64,000 bases of DNA from Bacteroidota bacterium. Its GTDB lineage: Bacteria > Bacteroidota > Bacteroidia > Chitinophagales > Chitinophagaceae. The stretch lies in assembly GCA_018268035.1 (NCBI GenBank), contig JAFDXI010000122.1, forward strand, positions 1 through 64,000, read 5' to 3'. Positions 39,338 through 47,601 of this stretch are shown here, one piece after another. The first letter of the stretch is position 1, and every line of letters starts with the position of its first letter. The notes beneath the pieces are model-generated. The model was not told where the DNA came from. It worked only from the letters and a program-made list of their open reading frames with translations, and searched no databases. Position numbers and translations under genes: made by a program.

Positions 39338-40339
39338 ATGAAGAAAACTTTTTTTTGTATTGATGCGCATACCTGCGGCAATCCCGTAAGGTTAGTTGCC
39401 GGTGGTGGTCCGGTGCTGCTAGGAAAAAATATGAGTGAAAAGCGGCAGCATTTTTTAAAAGAATATGACTGGATTCGTAAAGGTTTGATGTTTGAACCAC
39501 GTGGCCATGATATGATGAGTGGAAGTATTTTGTATCCGCCTCACGACCCGGCCAATGATGTGGCAGTTTTATTTATTGAGACAAGTGGATGCCTGCCTAT
39601 GTGTGGCCATGGAACAATTGGAACGATTACTATTGCAATTGAAGAAGGTTTGATACAACCTAAGACACCTGGTATAGTACGTATGGAAGCGCCGGCGGGT
39701 TTGGTTGAGATTAGTTATAAACAGGAAGGAAAAAAAGTAAAGTCTGTGAAGTTGATAAATGTGCCCTCATATCTTGCTGCTGAAAATATTGATGTGGAAT
39801 GTCCTGAACTTGGCTTATTAAATGTTGATGTGAGTTATGGGGGAAATTTTTATGCGATTGTTGATGTACAGGAAAATTTTAAAGGACTTCAACATTACAA
39901 CGCAGATAAATTGATTGCGTGGAGCCGTATCATGCGCAATCGCATCAACGAATCCAACACTTTTATTCACCCGGAAAATCCAACTATTAATGGCTGCTCA
40001 CACATCCTGTGGACTGGTGAAGTGTTGGATAAAACATCTACTGCACGTAATGCAGTTTTTTATGGCGATAAAGCCATTGACCGTTCACCCTGCGGCACCG
40101 GTACTTCTGCACGCATGGCACAATGGTTTACAAAAGGACTGCTGAAAAAAGGCGATAAGTTTATTCATGAAAGTATCATTGGTTCAAAATTCGTTGGCAC
40201 AATTGAAGAAGAATTATCTATCGGTGGCAAACCTGCAATCCGTCCGGGCATTGAAGGTTGGGCAAGGATTTATGGATACAATACTATCACCATTGACCCC
40301 GACGATGACCCCTATGCTTACGGGTTCCAGGTCTTGTAA
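39338..40339 (+). CDS. 4-hydroxyproline 2-epimerase (proline racemase family)
   Basis: A 333-residue member of the proline racemase family. Both catalytic cysteines are present: C89 in MCGHGT and C252 in DRSPCGTGTSARMA. Having two cysteines indicates an epimerase/racemase; trans-3-hydroxyproline dehydratases have Thr in the second position. 4-Hydroxyproline 2-epimerase converts trans-4-hydroxy-L-proline to cis-4-hydroxy-D-proline, the first step of catabolism. RKGLMFEPRGHDMMSGSIL resembles the substrate loop of hydroxyproline epimerases. It is followed by an amino-acid permease gene after about 40 bp. Confidence 0.92.
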   Translation: MKKTFFCIDAHTCGNPVRLVAGGGPVLLGKNMSEKRQHFLKEYDWIRKGLMFEPRGHDMMSGSILYPPHDPANDVAVLFIETSGCLPMCGHGTIGTITIAIEEGLIQPKTPGIVRMEAPAGLVEISYKQEGKKVKSVKLINVPSYLAAENIDVECPELGLLNVDVSYGGNFYAIVDVQENFKGLQHYNADKLIAWSRIMRNRINESNTFIHPENPTINGCSHILWTGEVLDKTSTARNAVFYGDKAIDRSPCGTGTSARMAQWFTKGLLKKGDKFIHESIIGSKFVGTIEEELSIGGKPAIRPGIEGWARIYGYNTITIDPDDDPYAYGFQVL

Positions 40340-40381
40340 TTTTTTCATTTGAAAAACAAGAGCAACAAATTAAATTTTTGC

Positions 40382-41815
40382 ATGTCATCTTCTCCTGCAC
40401 AAAAACAGTTTAAACAATCTTTTAGTTTGCTGGATGCAACCATGATTGTTGCCGGCTCTATGATTGGCTCCGGGATTTTTATTGTGAGCGCTGACATGAC
40501 AAGAACAGTTGGTTCTGCAGGATGGCTCATTTTACTGTGGTTGCTAACCGGTGTTTTAACTGTGCTCGCAGCATTGAGTTATGGTGAGTTAAGTGCTATG
40601 TTTCCAAAAGCCGGCGGGCAATATGTTTATTTAAAAGAAGCCTATAACCCACTGACAGGTTTTTTATATGGATGGAGTTTTTTTGCTGTGATACAAACTG
40701 GTTCTATCGCTGCGGTGGGTGTTGCTTTCAGCAAATTTGCTGCCTATATTTTTCCAGTGTTGAGTGAAAATAATATTCTGATACACGCTGGGTTTTTAAA
40801 AATATCTGCGGCACAAATTACATCTATCCTGCTCATCGTTTTTTTATCTGCTGTAAATACTTTGGGTGTAAAAGAGGGTAAATGGATACAGACATTTTTT
40901 ACGATAGTAAAGATTGTTGCTTTGCTTGGGCTTACCATTTTTGGTTTTATGGCTGCCAGTAAAACAACATGGGATGTCAATTGGTCAACAGGTTTTTCAT
41001 TTGGAAAAATGGATGGTGATGCGTTGATACCATATTTTGGATTTGCTGCAATTGGTGCTATATCAGGTGCGATGGTTGGCAGCCTTTTCAGCAGTGATAG
41101 CTGGAACAATGTAACTTTTATTGCTAATGAAATAAAAAATCCTAAGCGCAATATCGGCCTTGCACTTTTTCTTGGCACTCTTATCGTTACGATGACCTAC
41201 ACTGCAACTAACCTGATGTACCTCGCGGTAATGCCATTGCAAAATATTGCTCATGCTGCTAATGACAGGGTAGGAGTAGAAGCTGCAAAAATTATTTTCG
41301 GCAGCGATGGTACAATTATAATTGCTGTGTTATTGATGATTTCTACTTTCGGTTGTAATAACGGTCTGATATTATCCGGTGCAAGGGTGTATTATACAAT
41401 GGCAAATGATGGATTGTTTTTTAAGCAGGCAGGTAAACTCAATAACAATGCTGTTCCAGCACGTGGCCTGTGGATTCAATGTTTGTGGGCTAGTGTTTTA
41501 TGCCTGAGCGGTAAATACAACGACCTGCTTGATTATATCATTTTTACAGTATTGATTTTTTATATCCTCACTATCATTGGTATATTTATTTTAAGAAAAA
41601 AACGCCCCGATATACCGCGTAGTTACAAGGCTTTCGGTTACCCGGTATTGCCATTGTTGTATGTGATAGCTGCCTGCATTATTTGTGTTTCACTATTAGT
41701 GTATAAACCAACTTTTACTTTCCCGGGTCTTGCCATAGTGTTGCTCGGTATCCCTATTTATTATTTTGTCTGGAAACAAAAACATGTAGTGGAAGAAGCT
41801 CCCGGTGATGTTTAA
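40382..41815 (+). CDS. APC-superfamily amino acid permease
   Basis: About 477 residues with around twelve membrane helices. The APC signature is at the N terminus, ATMIVAGSMIGSGIFIVSAD, and GALYGELSAMFPKAGGQYVYL-like helix 3 follows (LSYGELSAMFPKAGGQYVYL). It is an inner-membrane transporter for amino acids. Its position straight after the epimerase gene suggests it brings hydroxyproline, or short hydroxyproline compounds, from periplasm to cytoplasm. ATG 40382 is preferred to an in-frame TTG at 40349. Confidence 0.9.
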   Translation: MSSSPAQKQFKQSFSLLDATMIVAGSMIGSGIFIVSADMTRTVGSAGWLILLWLLTGVLTVLAALSYGELSAMFPKAGGQYVYLKEAYNPLTGFLYGWSFFAVIQTGSIAAVGVAFSKFAAYIFPVLSENNILIHAGFLKISAAQITSILLIVFLSAVNTLGVKEGKWIQTFFTIVKIVALLGLTIFGFMAASKTTWDVNWSTGFSFGKMDGDALIPYFGFAAIGAISGAMVGSLFSSDSWNNVTFIANEIKNPKRNIGLALFLGTLIVTMTYTATNLMYLAVMPLQNIAHAANDRVGVEAAKIIFGSDGTIIIAVLLMISTFGCNNGLILSGARVYYTMANDGLFFKQAGKLNNNAVPARGLWIQCLWASVLCLSGKYNDLLDYIIFTVLIFYILTIIGIFILRKKRPDIPRSYKAFGYPVLPLLYVIAACIICVSLLVYKPTFTFPGLAIVLLGIPIYYFVWKQKHVVEEAPGDV

Positions 41816-41926
41816 ACTTTTATGAAGCGTTAATCTCGTTTGAAATGCAGCTTGTTAATAACAGCAAACAAACGGTTAATTACTGCTAACTTCCGCAATG
41901 GATACTGTAATACTTTCACACAATTT

Positions 41927-41949
41927 ATAATTGTTTATATTACAAATAA
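41927..41949. promoter_or_regulatory. Inverted repeat, candidate operator before the DUF5695 gene
   Basis: ATAATTGT (41927-41934), 7 bp, ACAAATAA (41942-41949). It has the same arm and spacer layout as the two perfect or near-perfect copies before araB, with two mismatches in the right arm. It ends 11 bp before the ATG at 41961. Confidence 0.4.
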
Positions 41950-41960
41950 AAATTGTTGAT

Positions 41961-44708
41961 ATGGATATGCTGGTTAAAGTGAAGACATCATTTGCTTTTT
42001 TATTGTTGCTGTTATGCAGTAGTGTGATAGTGTGTGCCCAATCACCCTGGGAAAGGCTTGCAAAAAAACATTCCACATTACAACTTGAAAAAGGTTTTGA
42101 ATCTTACAATACTTCATCATTTATATTGAAACTGGTGCGGTCATCACAAACAGTTGCAGCATTGAAACCGGTTTCAGAAAAAGATTATGATTTCACTCCC
42201 GGTGATAGTTTAAAAATCCGCAGCAGCAATGGCATGTATCATTTAGGTGATATCAATCTTCGTTTAAAAACTACAGGTGATACAGGTTGGAAAAATTATT
42301 CCACCGCTGCAGACCGTAAGCCTGTATTACCATTAAAAGCAAACGGTAATATTTTAGCAGCTGCTGATTTGAGTGCAACACTGCCTGCTGATATTCCTGT
42401 TGATGTGCAACGATTCTGGGAAGAAAAAGATGGTAAACTTGTATTGCGCTTTGAGTTAATCAATAAATCATCACAACCTGTTGAAATCGGTTCACTCGGA
42501 ATCCCAATGATTTTTAATAACCTGCTTGATGGAAAGACTTTGGAAGAAGCACATAAACAAAATGTTTTTTATGACCCGTATATCGGGCTTGATGCAGGAT
42601 ACCTGCAGGTAACAAGATTGAATGGTCATGCTCCCACATTGCTTGTGCTGCCATATAACAAAACACCTTTTGAAGCATATAACCCTTTGCTTGATGACCC
42701 CACACCACGTGGTATTGTGTTTGAAGGTTTTTATGAATGGATGGTGCATAGCAAAGCTTATGCAGAAAACGAATGGAAAAATGCGCAACCGTGGAATACG
42801 CCAACATCAGAAATTTTGCAACCCGGTGAAAAGTGCAGTTATGGTGTGGAGTTTATTTTATCAGGCACACCAAAAGATATTGAGACAACTCTTGAAAAAA
42901 ATAACATGCCTGTTGCAGTGGGCATCCCTGGTTATGTGTTGCCACAGGATGTGAACGGCACATTGTTTCTTCAATATAAAAGCAAGGTAAAAGAACTGAA
43001 AGTAGAACCACAGGGTGCTCTTCAGTTAACTAAAATACAATCACCCAATGCCGCATTACAAACATATTCTATTCATGGAAAAACATTCGGACGTGCCAGG
43101 CTGACTATAGTATATGAAGATGGGTTAGTACAAACTATTCAATATAAAGTCACACAGCCTGAATCAGAAGTTATAAAAAATTTTGGTCATTTTCTAACCA
43201 CAAAACAGTGGTATGAAAACAACAACGACCCGTTTCACCGCAGCCCGGGTATTATTACTTATGATTATGAAAAACAACAACAGGTGGTGCAGGACAACCG
43301 TGCATGGATTTGCGGACTCAGCGACGAAGGCGGAGCCGGTGGCTGGCTGGGTGCAGTAATGAAACAATTGGTGATGCCCGATAAAGATGAAATAGAAAAA
43401 TTAGAACGTTTTGTTGATACCACTTTATGGGGACATCTACAATACAGTGATGGCGTACACAAATACGGTGTACGAAAAAGCTTATTTTATTATGCGCCTG
43501 ATTCAATGCCTGCAGGCACTTATGATCAGTCAATCAATTTCAAAACCTGGTCTGCATGGCCACAACAGGAAGCTGCATCAGTAGAAAGGGCATATAATTA
43601 TCCGCATGTTGCTGCAGCTTACTGGGTATTATACAGGATTGCAAGAAACCATGATGGGCTTGTAACCAATCATACATGGAACTGGTACCTCACGCAGGCT
43701 TATCATACTACGATGGCGATGATGCAACAGGCGCAGTATTACACACAGTTTGGTTTGATGGAAGGCTCTGTATTTTATTTTATACTGAAAGATTTGAAAG
43801 CAGAAGGAATGATTGATATGGCAACAACAATGGAAGCCGAAATGAAAACAAGGGCATTGCATTGGGACAACCTTGAATTTCCTTTTGGCAGCGAAATGCC
43901 ATGGGATTCTACAGGCCAGGAAGAAGTGTATATCTGGTGTCTGTACTTTGGTTATACTGATAAAGCAGAAGTTACTTTAAATGCAATCTTAGGTTATATG
44001 CCCGCTATACCTTCATGGGCATATAATGGCAACGCTCGTCGCTACTGGGATTTTTTATATGGAGGGAAAACACAGCGCATCGAAAGAATGATACATCATT
44101 ACGGTTCAGAGCTGAATGCTATTCCTGTTTTAACGGAATACCGCAACCATCCTGATGATTTGTATTTGTTGCGGTTAGGTTATGGTGGCACATTAGGGGG
44201 TATCTCAAACATGACTGAAGATGGTTTTGCTCCCTGTGCATTTCATTCTTTTCCATCCACGTTGAAAAATGATGGCATCAATGGTGATTATGGTTCCGGT
44301 TTTTATGGTTATGCAATTAATACTGCTACATATTTAGTGCATGATAAAAAATTCGGATGGCTTTCATTTGGCGGCAATCTTAATATTAAAAATGATTGGA
44401 TAAATGTTGATATCACTACAGCATCAAAACAAAAAATTTTTATTGCGCCTGCCGGTATATGGATTACTCTGGCAGCAGGTCAGTTGCAAAAAGCTTCTTA
44501 TAATCTTAATTCAAAAAAGATTCAACTTTTGCTTGCAGCTAAAGATAGTTATACACCAACAGCCTATATTAAAATTGAACAACCTGCTTTGCAAAAAGTA
44601 ACAGGAAATTATGTTGTGAAAAATAACGCTGTTGACAAACGTGGATTTTATCCTGTAACATTAAACAGCACAAATACAACTGTTGAACTTGAAGTGAGTG
44701 GTCAATAA
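41961..44708 (+). CDS. DUF5695-type secreted protein, candidate glycoside hydrolase
   Basis: About 915 residues. A signal peptide (VKTSFAFLLLLLCSSVIVCAQ region) leads into an N-terminal beta-rich part to residue ~430, then a helical, aromatic-rich C-terminal part with GLSDEGGAGGWLGAVMKQL, NYPHVAAAYWVLYRIARNH and LEFPFGSEMPWDSTGQEEV, the pattern of an (alpha/alpha)6 barrel. I associate it with the uncharacterised DUF5695 family. The Asp/Glu-containing MPWDSTGQEEVYIW is a possible active-site region, but I cannot assign catalytic residues. It sits among arabinose and hydroxyproline genes, so a role in glycan trimming is inferred. ATG 41961 or 41967 is the start; the frame itself opens at a TTG inside the inverted repeat. 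Confidence 0.75.
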   Translation: MDMLVKVKTSFAFLLLLLCSSVIVCAQSPWERLAKKHSTLQLEKGFESYNTSSFILKLVRSSQTVAALKPVSEKDYDFTPGDSLKIRSSNGMYHLGDINLRLKTTGDTGWKNYSTAADRKPVLPLKANGNILAAADLSATLPADIPVDVQRFWEEKDGKLVLRFELINKSSQPVEIGSLGIPMIFNNLLDGKTLEEAHKQNVFYDPYIGLDAGYLQVTRLNGHAPTLLVLPYNKTPFEAYNPLLDDPTPRGIVFEGFYEWMVHSKAYAENEWKNAQPWNTPTSEILQPGEKCSYGVEFILSGTPKDIETTLEKNNMPVAVGIPGYVLPQDVNGTLFLQYKSKVKELKVEPQGALQLTKIQSPNAALQTYSIHGKTFGRARLTIVYEDGLVQTIQYKVTQPESEVIKNFGHFLTTKQWYENNNDPFHRSPGIITYDYEKQQQVVQDNRAWICGLSDEGGAGGWLGAVMKQLVMPDKDEIEKLERFVDTTLWGHLQYSDGVHKYGVRKSLFYYAPDSMPAGTYDQSINFKTWSAWPQQEAASVERAYNYPHVAAAYWVLYRIARNHDGLVTNHTWNWYLTQAYHTTMAMMQQAQYYTQFGLMEGSVFYFILKDLKAEGMIDMATTMEAEMKTRALHWDNLEFPFGSEMPWDSTGQEEVYIWCLYFGYTDKAEVTLNAILGYMPAIPSWAYNGNARRYWDFLYGGKTQRIERMIHHYGSELNAIPVLTEYRNHPDDLYLLRLGYGGTLGGISNMTEDGFAPCAFHSFPSTLKNDGINGDYGSGFYGYAINTATYLVHDKKFGWLSFGGNLNIKNDWINVDITTASKQKIFIAPAGIWITLAAGQLQKASYNLNSKKIQLLLAAKDSYTPTAYIKIEQPALQKVTGNYVVKNNAVDKRGFYPVTLNSTNTTVELEVSGQ

Positions 44709-44779
44709 ATATTTTTTTATTGTTGTCAGACAGAAGTTATTCAAAATTTCTGAAATCCTTTGCCAGCAAGGGTTTTAAG

Positions 44780-44812
44780 CTCCTCTCCTTTGGAGAGGGG
44801 TTGGGGTGAGGT
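44780..44812. repeat. Intergenic palindromic repeat of a type common in Bacteroidota
   Basis: CTCCTCTCC (44780-44788), TTT, GGAGAGGGG (44792-44800), then TTGGGGTGAGGT. This hairpin followed by a G-rich tail recurs between genes in many Bacteroidota genomes, from memory of such genomes; only one copy is in this window. It lies between the DUF5695 and GH51 genes and is far more GC-rich than the flanking DNA. Confidence 0.6.
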
Positions 44813-44890
44813 TGTGAGGAACAAATATTTATTATCAATTGTCGGACAATAATGATTAATTTTTTCACCCAGTATATTCAGACAAAAAAT

Positions 44891-47452
44891 ATGAGCAACA
44901 TCAAATATAGCTTCACCTCATTGTTATTATTTATCATGGCTGTAGTACAGGCACAAACATCTGCTACTGTCACAATTGATGTATCAAAAAAAATGGCTAT
45001 TGTTTCTCCAATGTTGCATGGAATTTTTTTTGAGGAAATTAGTCACGCAGGCGAGGGAGGTCTATATGCAGAGCTGATACAAAACCGTGGATTTGAAGAA
45101 GCCAATATCCCGTCGGGAATGACATTGGTTAATGATTTTATTGTTCCACCACAAACACCCGGTTTTACTTTGCCCAACAATGAAGTGAGTGATTGGAAAA
45201 TGCCCTGGGGAATAAAAACTGAATATCCTGCATGGAGCTACAAAGCCAATGACAACGCGGTTTTGCAGGTTTCAAGAACAACTGAATCACCTTTAAATGC
45301 TGCCACGCCTCATTCATTACAGGTTGATATTTCAAAAGCGGATAATTATAATAAAGTTGACATCATCAATGAAGGTTTTTGGGGCATCAATGTTGTGAAA
45401 GGTGATGATTATCTTTTGAATTTTTATTTCCACAGTAATAATTATTCAGGAAATATTTCTGCTCAATTACTAGCTGCTGATGGAAAAGTATTGGCCTCTC
45501 ATATTTTTTCTTCAGCTAACAATAACGAATGGAAAAAATACAGTGCGGTATTGCATGCAACTGCAACAGACAGCAAAGCAAAATTTGTTTTATCATTTAA
45601 TAACACAGGGACAATATGGTTGGATTTTGTTTCATTGTTTCCTGCAAAAACTTTTAAGAACAGAGCGAATGGATTAAGACAAGACCTGGCTCAATACATT
45701 GCAGATTTAAAGCCCGCATTCATTCGATGGCCGGGTGGTTGTTTTGTTGAAGGCATCACTATTCAATCTGCACCTGACTGGAAACAAACAATCGGGCCTG
45801 TTGAACAAAGAACCGAAACTTACAGTCCTTGGGGATATTATACAAGCAATGGTTTTGGCTATCATGAATACCTGCAGTTTTGTGAAGATATTGGTGCTGC
45901 TGCATTATATGTTTTTAATGCAGGTGTTTCCTGTGAATACCGCAGCGGCACTTATGCAACGGATGATAGTCTGCAGCCTTATATTCAAAGTGCATTGGAT
46001 GCAATTGAATATGCTATTGCTCCTGTTACAAGCAAATGGGGAAAACTGCGTGCAGCCAATGGCCACCCAAAACCTTTTCCATTGAAATATGTAGAAGTTG
46101 GTAATGAACAAAGCGGGCCCAGATATGCAGAACGTTACAATAAATTTTATGATGCCATCAAAACAAAATATCCGCAGGTAATCATCATAGCAAGCATGGG
46201 TATTGGCGATGTGAATGAATTCACCACAAAGCAAATGCAACACATAGATTATGTAGATGAACATGCATATAAAGCAGCAGGTTGGGCATTTACTCATTAC
46301 GATCATTTTGATAAATATCCACGGGATAAATGGAAAATGTATGTGGGTGAATATGCAACTAATGCAGGCGTGGGCAATGGTGATATGGAAGCATCTTTGA
46401 GCGATGCAGTGTATATGATGGCGATGGAAAAAAACAGTGACCTGGTAAAGATGAGCAGTTATGCTCCATTGCTGGTGAATGATAATGATGTGGACTGGCC
46501 TGTCAACCTCATTCATTTTGATAATGCAAAAAGTTTTGCACGCATATCCTATTATGCCATCAAAATGTTTAATGAAAACAAACCAACTTATAATCTTACA
46601 ACCAGTGTAAAAATTTTACAGCAGGAATCAAAGCAACCGCAATTTAGCGGCGGCATCGGACTTGCCACCTGGGATACAAAAACAGCATACAAAGACATTG
46701 AAGTAATTAAAGATGAAAAAACCATTTTCAATAGTGATTTTATACATGATTTAAAAAATTGGGAAATGCTTCGAGGTCAATGGCAAGCCAGTGACAGTGC
46801 ATTATCACAAACGGCTTTAGGCGCACAAACATTTGCCATGTTGAAAAATAAAAACTTCGATACTTACACATTAAAATTGAAAGCAAAAAAACTGGAAGGG
46901 TATAATGCGTTCATCATCCCTTTTGCTGTGAAAGACAGCAATACTTTTTATAGGGCACATATTGGCGCATGGGTAAATAAAATTGCAGTGTTTGAAAAAG
47001 TAACCAATGGAGATGATGTTAGTAATATTTCATCTGCCGTTAATTTGCCCGATACTATTCAACCGGGAAGATGGTATGATATAGAATTGCAAGTTGGTGT
47101 TGATACAGTGAAATGTTATTTGAATGGAAAATTATTAATGAGCTATACAGAGCCGGATAAATTCTTTGCTATCTCAGGTAAAGATGAAACAAGTGGCGAT
47201 ATCATTGTAAAAATGGTGAATGCATATAACAATGAAATGCCAGTGCAGATTGATTTTAAAAATATTGTATCCCTGCAACCCAATGCAGAAATAGTTACAC
47301 TATCTGCACCGCATCTTACTGATGAAAATTCATTTCAGCAACCCACACAATATGTTCCTGAAAAAAAATCTATTTATTTAAACAGTAAAAATCCCGCTTT
47401 CAAAATAAAGCCTTATTCCATTAATGTTTTGAGGATAAAATACCGGAGATAA
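44891..47452 (+). CDS. Alpha-L-arabinofuranosidase, GH51, with additional lectin-like domains
   Basis: About 853 residues. The signal peptide ends near MAVVQAQ. The GH51 catalytic barrel has RWPGGCFVEG, the acid/base E406 in VEVGNEQSG and the nucleophile E487 in VGEYATN. An N-terminal carbohydrate-binding-like insertion (residues ~100-250) and a laminin-G-like C-terminal part (NWEMLRGQWQASDSALSQ onward, with CYLNGKLLMSY) give the long form of GH51 seen in plants and Bacteroidota. It removes alpha-L-arabinofuranose from arabinans, arabinoxylan or arabinosylated glycoproteins. ATG 44891 is favoured over 44852, since it opens the signal peptide. It should be periplasmic or surface-exposed. Confidence 0.93.
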   Translation: MSNIKYSFTSLLLFIMAVVQAQTSATVTIDVSKKMAIVSPMLHGIFFEEISHAGEGGLYAELIQNRGFEEANIPSGMTLVNDFIVPPQTPGFTLPNNEVSDWKMPWGIKTEYPAWSYKANDNAVLQVSRTTESPLNAATPHSLQVDISKADNYNKVDIINEGFWGINVVKGDDYLLNFYFHSNNYSGNISAQLLAADGKVLASHIFSSANNNEWKKYSAVLHATATDSKAKFVLSFNNTGTIWLDFVSLFPAKTFKNRANGLRQDLAQYIADLKPAFIRWPGGCFVEGITIQSAPDWKQTIGPVEQRTETYSPWGYYTSNGFGYHEYLQFCEDIGAAALYVFNAGVSCEYRSGTYATDDSLQPYIQSALDAIEYAIAPVTSKWGKLRAANGHPKPFPLKYVEVGNEQSGPRYAERYNKFYDAIKTKYPQVIIIASMGIGDVNEFTTKQMQHIDYVDEHAYKAAGWAFTHYDHFDKYPRDKWKMYVGEYATNAGVGNGDMEASLSDAVYMMAMEKNSDLVKMSSYAPLLVNDNDVDWPVNLIHFDNAKSFARISYYAIKMFNENKPTYNLTTSVKILQQESKQPQFSGGIGLATWDTKTAYKDIEVIKDEKTIFNSDFIHDLKNWEMLRGQWQASDSALSQTALGAQTFAMLKNKNFDTYTLKLKAKKLEGYNAFIIPFAVKDSNTFYRAHIGAWVNKIAVFEKVTNGDDVSNISSAVNLPDTIQPGRWYDIELQVGVDTVKCYLNGKLLMSYTEPDKFFAISGKDETSGDIIVKMVNAYNNEMPVQIDFKNIVSLQPNAEIVTLSAPHLTDENSFQQPTQYVPEKKSIYLNSKNPAFKIKPYSINVLRIKYRR

Positions 47453-47520
47453 TTATAAATGTCTTTAATACAATTCAACTATAAGATAGTAAAATTTCAT
47501 TAATAACATTGCATAAAAAA

Positions 47521-47546
47521 ACACTGGTGAATCCAGTGTGTTTTTT
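47521..47546. terminator. Bidirectional terminator between the GH51 and GH127 genes
   Basis: ACACTGG (47521-47527) pairs with CCAGTGT (47533-47539) around TGAAT, with an A run before and T6 after. It serves the two convergent genes. Confidence 0.7.
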
Positions 47547-47601
47547 ATTCTATCAGTTTATGAGGATAAAATATTGAGTTTGATTAATCAGTATTTTTTC
47601 A

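Noticed and set aside
45905-46516. Long reverse frame of 203 residues inside the GH51 gene
   Set aside because: It is antisense to the catalytic domain; the His/Ile/Cys-rich composition is what reverse frames of such codons give.
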